Origin: Deltaproteobacteria bacterium
GTDB lineage: Bacteria > Desulfobacterota > DSM-4660 > Desulfatiglandales > Desulfatiglandaceae
Length of the DNA stretch: 5,702 bases
Direction of reading: 5' to 3'
Assembly (NCBI GenBank): GCA_019307165.1
Contig: JAFDKD010000232.1
Span: forward strand, 1 to 5,702
This document shows, piece by piece, positions 4,411 to 5,702 of the stretch. The translations under genes and the position numbers were made by a program. The notes beneath the pieces were generated by a model. The model worked only from the letters and a program-made list of their open reading frames with translations, was not told where the DNA came from and did no database searches. Position 1 is the stretch's first letter. Every line of letters starts with the position of its first letter.

Positions 4411-5286
4411 TCACCCCAATCCCAACATCTCCCTTGCCTCGTCCACCGTGGCCGGTTCCCGCCCCAGCAGGCGCGCGATGGCAACGGCCTTTTCAACCAG
4501 TTCCTTGTTGCTTTTCGCCATTTTGCCCTTTTCCAGATGAAAGGTATCTTCGAACCCGACGCGGATGTTCCCGCCCAGCAGCACGGACTGGGCCACCATT
4601 TCAAAGGTGGTGGCGCCGATGCCGAATCCCGCCCACAGGGCATCCTCCGGAAGCGCGCTTTTCATGGTGATCATATTCTGTGCAATGGCGGGCGCGCCCC
4701 ATCGAACGCCCATGCAAAGTTGGAAAATGGGCGGAGGGGCCACCCTGCCCGTCTTTATCAAGTGGCGGGCAATTTCAATATGCCCCAGGTCGAAGACTTC
4801 CAGTTCCGGTTTGACACCGGCATCGCGAATCATCTCGGCCATCGACTCCACATGGGCAAGGTAATTGGCGAATATGTGTGGGCCGAAGCTCATCGACCCC
4901 ACGTCCAGGGAGCACTACTCGGGCCGCAGACGCAGTACGTGCTCGACCCGTTTTTCGGGACCGCGCATGGTGGCAAGGGGCGAAAGCCCCATGGGGTCGT
5001 TGTCGTCGGGTATGAACCGCGCGCCGGGCCCCGTCGTCAGGTTGATGATCATGTCCGAGCGTTCTCGAATACGCTGGAATGTCTCCTCGTAAAGGTTAAA
5101 CGCCATAGCGGGTTTTCCCGTCTCCCTGTTCCGCACGTGGACATGAACCACCGAAGCGCCCGCCTCATAGGCGCCCAGGGCGCTCTCCGCTAACTCCGCA
5201 GGTGTCACGGGGAGGTTCGGATTAGTCTCGCGATCGCCCATTGAGCCTGTAACCGATACCGTGACCACGACCGGCCTGTTTCCCAT
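4411..5286 (-). pseudogene. Beta-keto acid cleavage enzyme (BKACE/DUF849, 3-keto-5-aminohexanoate cleavage type) with in-frame TAG
   Basis: BKACE enzymes use acetyl-CoA and Zn to cleave a beta-keto acid into acetoacetate and a CoA ester (family knowledge; Kce of lysine fermentation is the type). The frame is 291 codons, close to normal length, but codon 124 is TAG (4915-4917), between RLRPE and CSLDVGSMSFG, which belong together in homologs. Both sides are in the same frame, so this is a nonsense change, not a frameshift. Predicted key residues remain: Zn ligands His48 and His50 (VVHVHVR), the LTTGPG loop (83-88), ELEVFDLGH (about 161-169), and Arg242, Glu246, Asp247 (IRVGFED), matching Kce Arg226/Glu230/Asp231. 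The start is firm: AGGAGG at 5294-5299, 7 bases before the ATG. A GTG at 4902 could only start a fragment lacking the HVH site. It is a young pseudogene, a sequencing error, or a readthrough gene. It is flanked by direct repeats. Confidence 0.85.
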
Positions 5287-5310
5287 TTTTCAGCCTCCTG
5301 TCAAAATTCC

Positions 5311-5330
5311 CCATATGAAACTTCGTATGG
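5311..5330. promoter_or_regulatory. Near-palindrome CCATATGAAACTTCGTATGG upstream of BKACE
   Basis: Eight of ten symmetric base pairs match across a 20-base site ending 11 bases upstream of the BKACE ribosome site. The position would suit an operator. However, the inner ATGAAACTTCGT is also the first word of the dispersed repeat (3761-3772), where the flanks are not symmetric, so the palindrome may be accidental. Confidence 0.2.
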
Positions 5331-5699
5331 TTCAAGGTTAAGGGTTGCGGGTTGGGCGGCATTGATTTTCTCTTGTAGAGAACGCAAAGGTCGTCAAGAT
5401 AAAGACATTGAGTATTGAACATTGAGCCCCCTTTCCCCGTCATCCCCCGTCAAAAAACGGCAGGATCTCCGATCCGCGTCCCCTCTAGTCGTCCCCCGCC
5501 AAAAAACGACGGGAGACCCAGCAATCATATCAAATCAAAATACAAATCCTTCCATTCAGGTTCTCTGGATTCCCCTTCGGCCGTGAGCTCAGGGCCGAAC
5601 GGCCGCCAAATTCATGCGGGAATGACCGGTTGGCTTCCCGCCGTTCTCGTGCGGGAGCACCTTGTTTTCCCTGACACCTGACACCTCTAACGGACCTCC
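5315..5699 (+). repeat. Composite direct repeat, copy B (right of BKACE)
   Basis: This is the colinear partner of 3761-4169: ATGAAACTTCGT (5315-5326), GTTGCGGGTTG (5344-5354), a stretch ending AAGGTCGTCAAGATAAAGA (to 5405), the 25-base exact match (5453-5477), and the end module (5618-5699), which carries a tandem CTGACAC-CTGACAC duplication absent from copy A. It may continue beyond the window. No protein is encoded. Confidence 0.65.
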
Positions 5700-5702
5700 A
5701 TA

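Larger units (their letters stand above)
5287..5702. other. Gene-free region upstream of BKACE, mostly repeat copy B
   Basis: After the BKACE ribosome site (5294-5299) I see no credible gene up to the window edge. Nearly all of it is the second copy of the composite repeat (5315-5699), with an ATTGAGTATTGAACATTGAG motif (5407-5426) where copy A holds the mini-element, and an unshared stretch at about 5523-5560. No convincing -35/-10 pair for BKACE was found; TTGAAC on the minus strand near 5328-5333 lacks a good partner. Confidence 0.6.

Noticed and set aside
4411..4902. GTG-started 163-residue protein as an independent gene
   Set aside because: It is the C-terminal part of BKACE in the same frame and lacks the Zn-binding HVH site; no ribosome site precedes the GTG.
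4351..5193. Plus-strand open frame of 280 codons opposite BKACE
   Set aside because: It is antisense to a clearly recognised enzyme frame, has no homology I recognise, and starts in repeat sequence.

Overview
The window looks like chromosomal DNA from an anaerobic, moderately GC-rich bacterium, probably a Desulfobacterota (sulfate-reducer type) genome. This is inferred from gene style (crotonase, beta-keto acid cleavage enzyme, methylmalonyl-CoA-epimerase-like VOC protein, FCD-type GntR regulator, MFS carboxylate carrier) and from gene deserts filled with stacked palindromic repeats and fragments of a four-helix-bundle gene. Taxonomy was not tested.

Layout. 1-166 (-): N-terminal 55 codons of a VOC/glyoxalase-fold protein, running off the left edge. 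167-331: spacer with a 28-bp-arm inverted repeat. 332-1642 (-): complete MFS transporter. 1643-2119: divergent intergenic region with an AT-rich palindrome, two TTGTNAA-type palindromes and copy 1 of a roughly 150-bp mini-element. 2120-2896 (+): crotonase-family protein. 2926-3654 (+): GntR/FCD regulator. 3655-4410: gene-free, built of repeats, including mini-element copy 2 in the opposite orientation. 4411-5286 (-): beta-keto acid cleavage enzyme (BKACE, DUF849) interrupted by one in-frame TAG. 5287-5702: gene-free, a second copy of the repeat series found at 3761-4169.

How the genes may work together (inference). The crotonase and regulator form a two-gene unit. The MFS carrier is transcribed divergently from it, and the VOC gene lies downstream of the carrier. 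BKACE is a CoA-dependent enzyme facing the regulator tail to tail. The set fits uptake and CoA-linked breakdown of a carboxylic or keto acid under GntR control. The substrate cannot be read from the sequence.

The most unusual features are structural. BKACE is bracketed by colinear direct repeats of about 0.4 kb. The crotonase-regulator pair is bracketed by two inverted copies of a mini-element whose core resembles the start of a four-helix-bundle (23S rRNA intervening-sequence type) protein. In-frame TAG codons interrupt BKACE and both mini-element frames. I found no transposase, integrase, CRISPR array, tRNA or rRNA.
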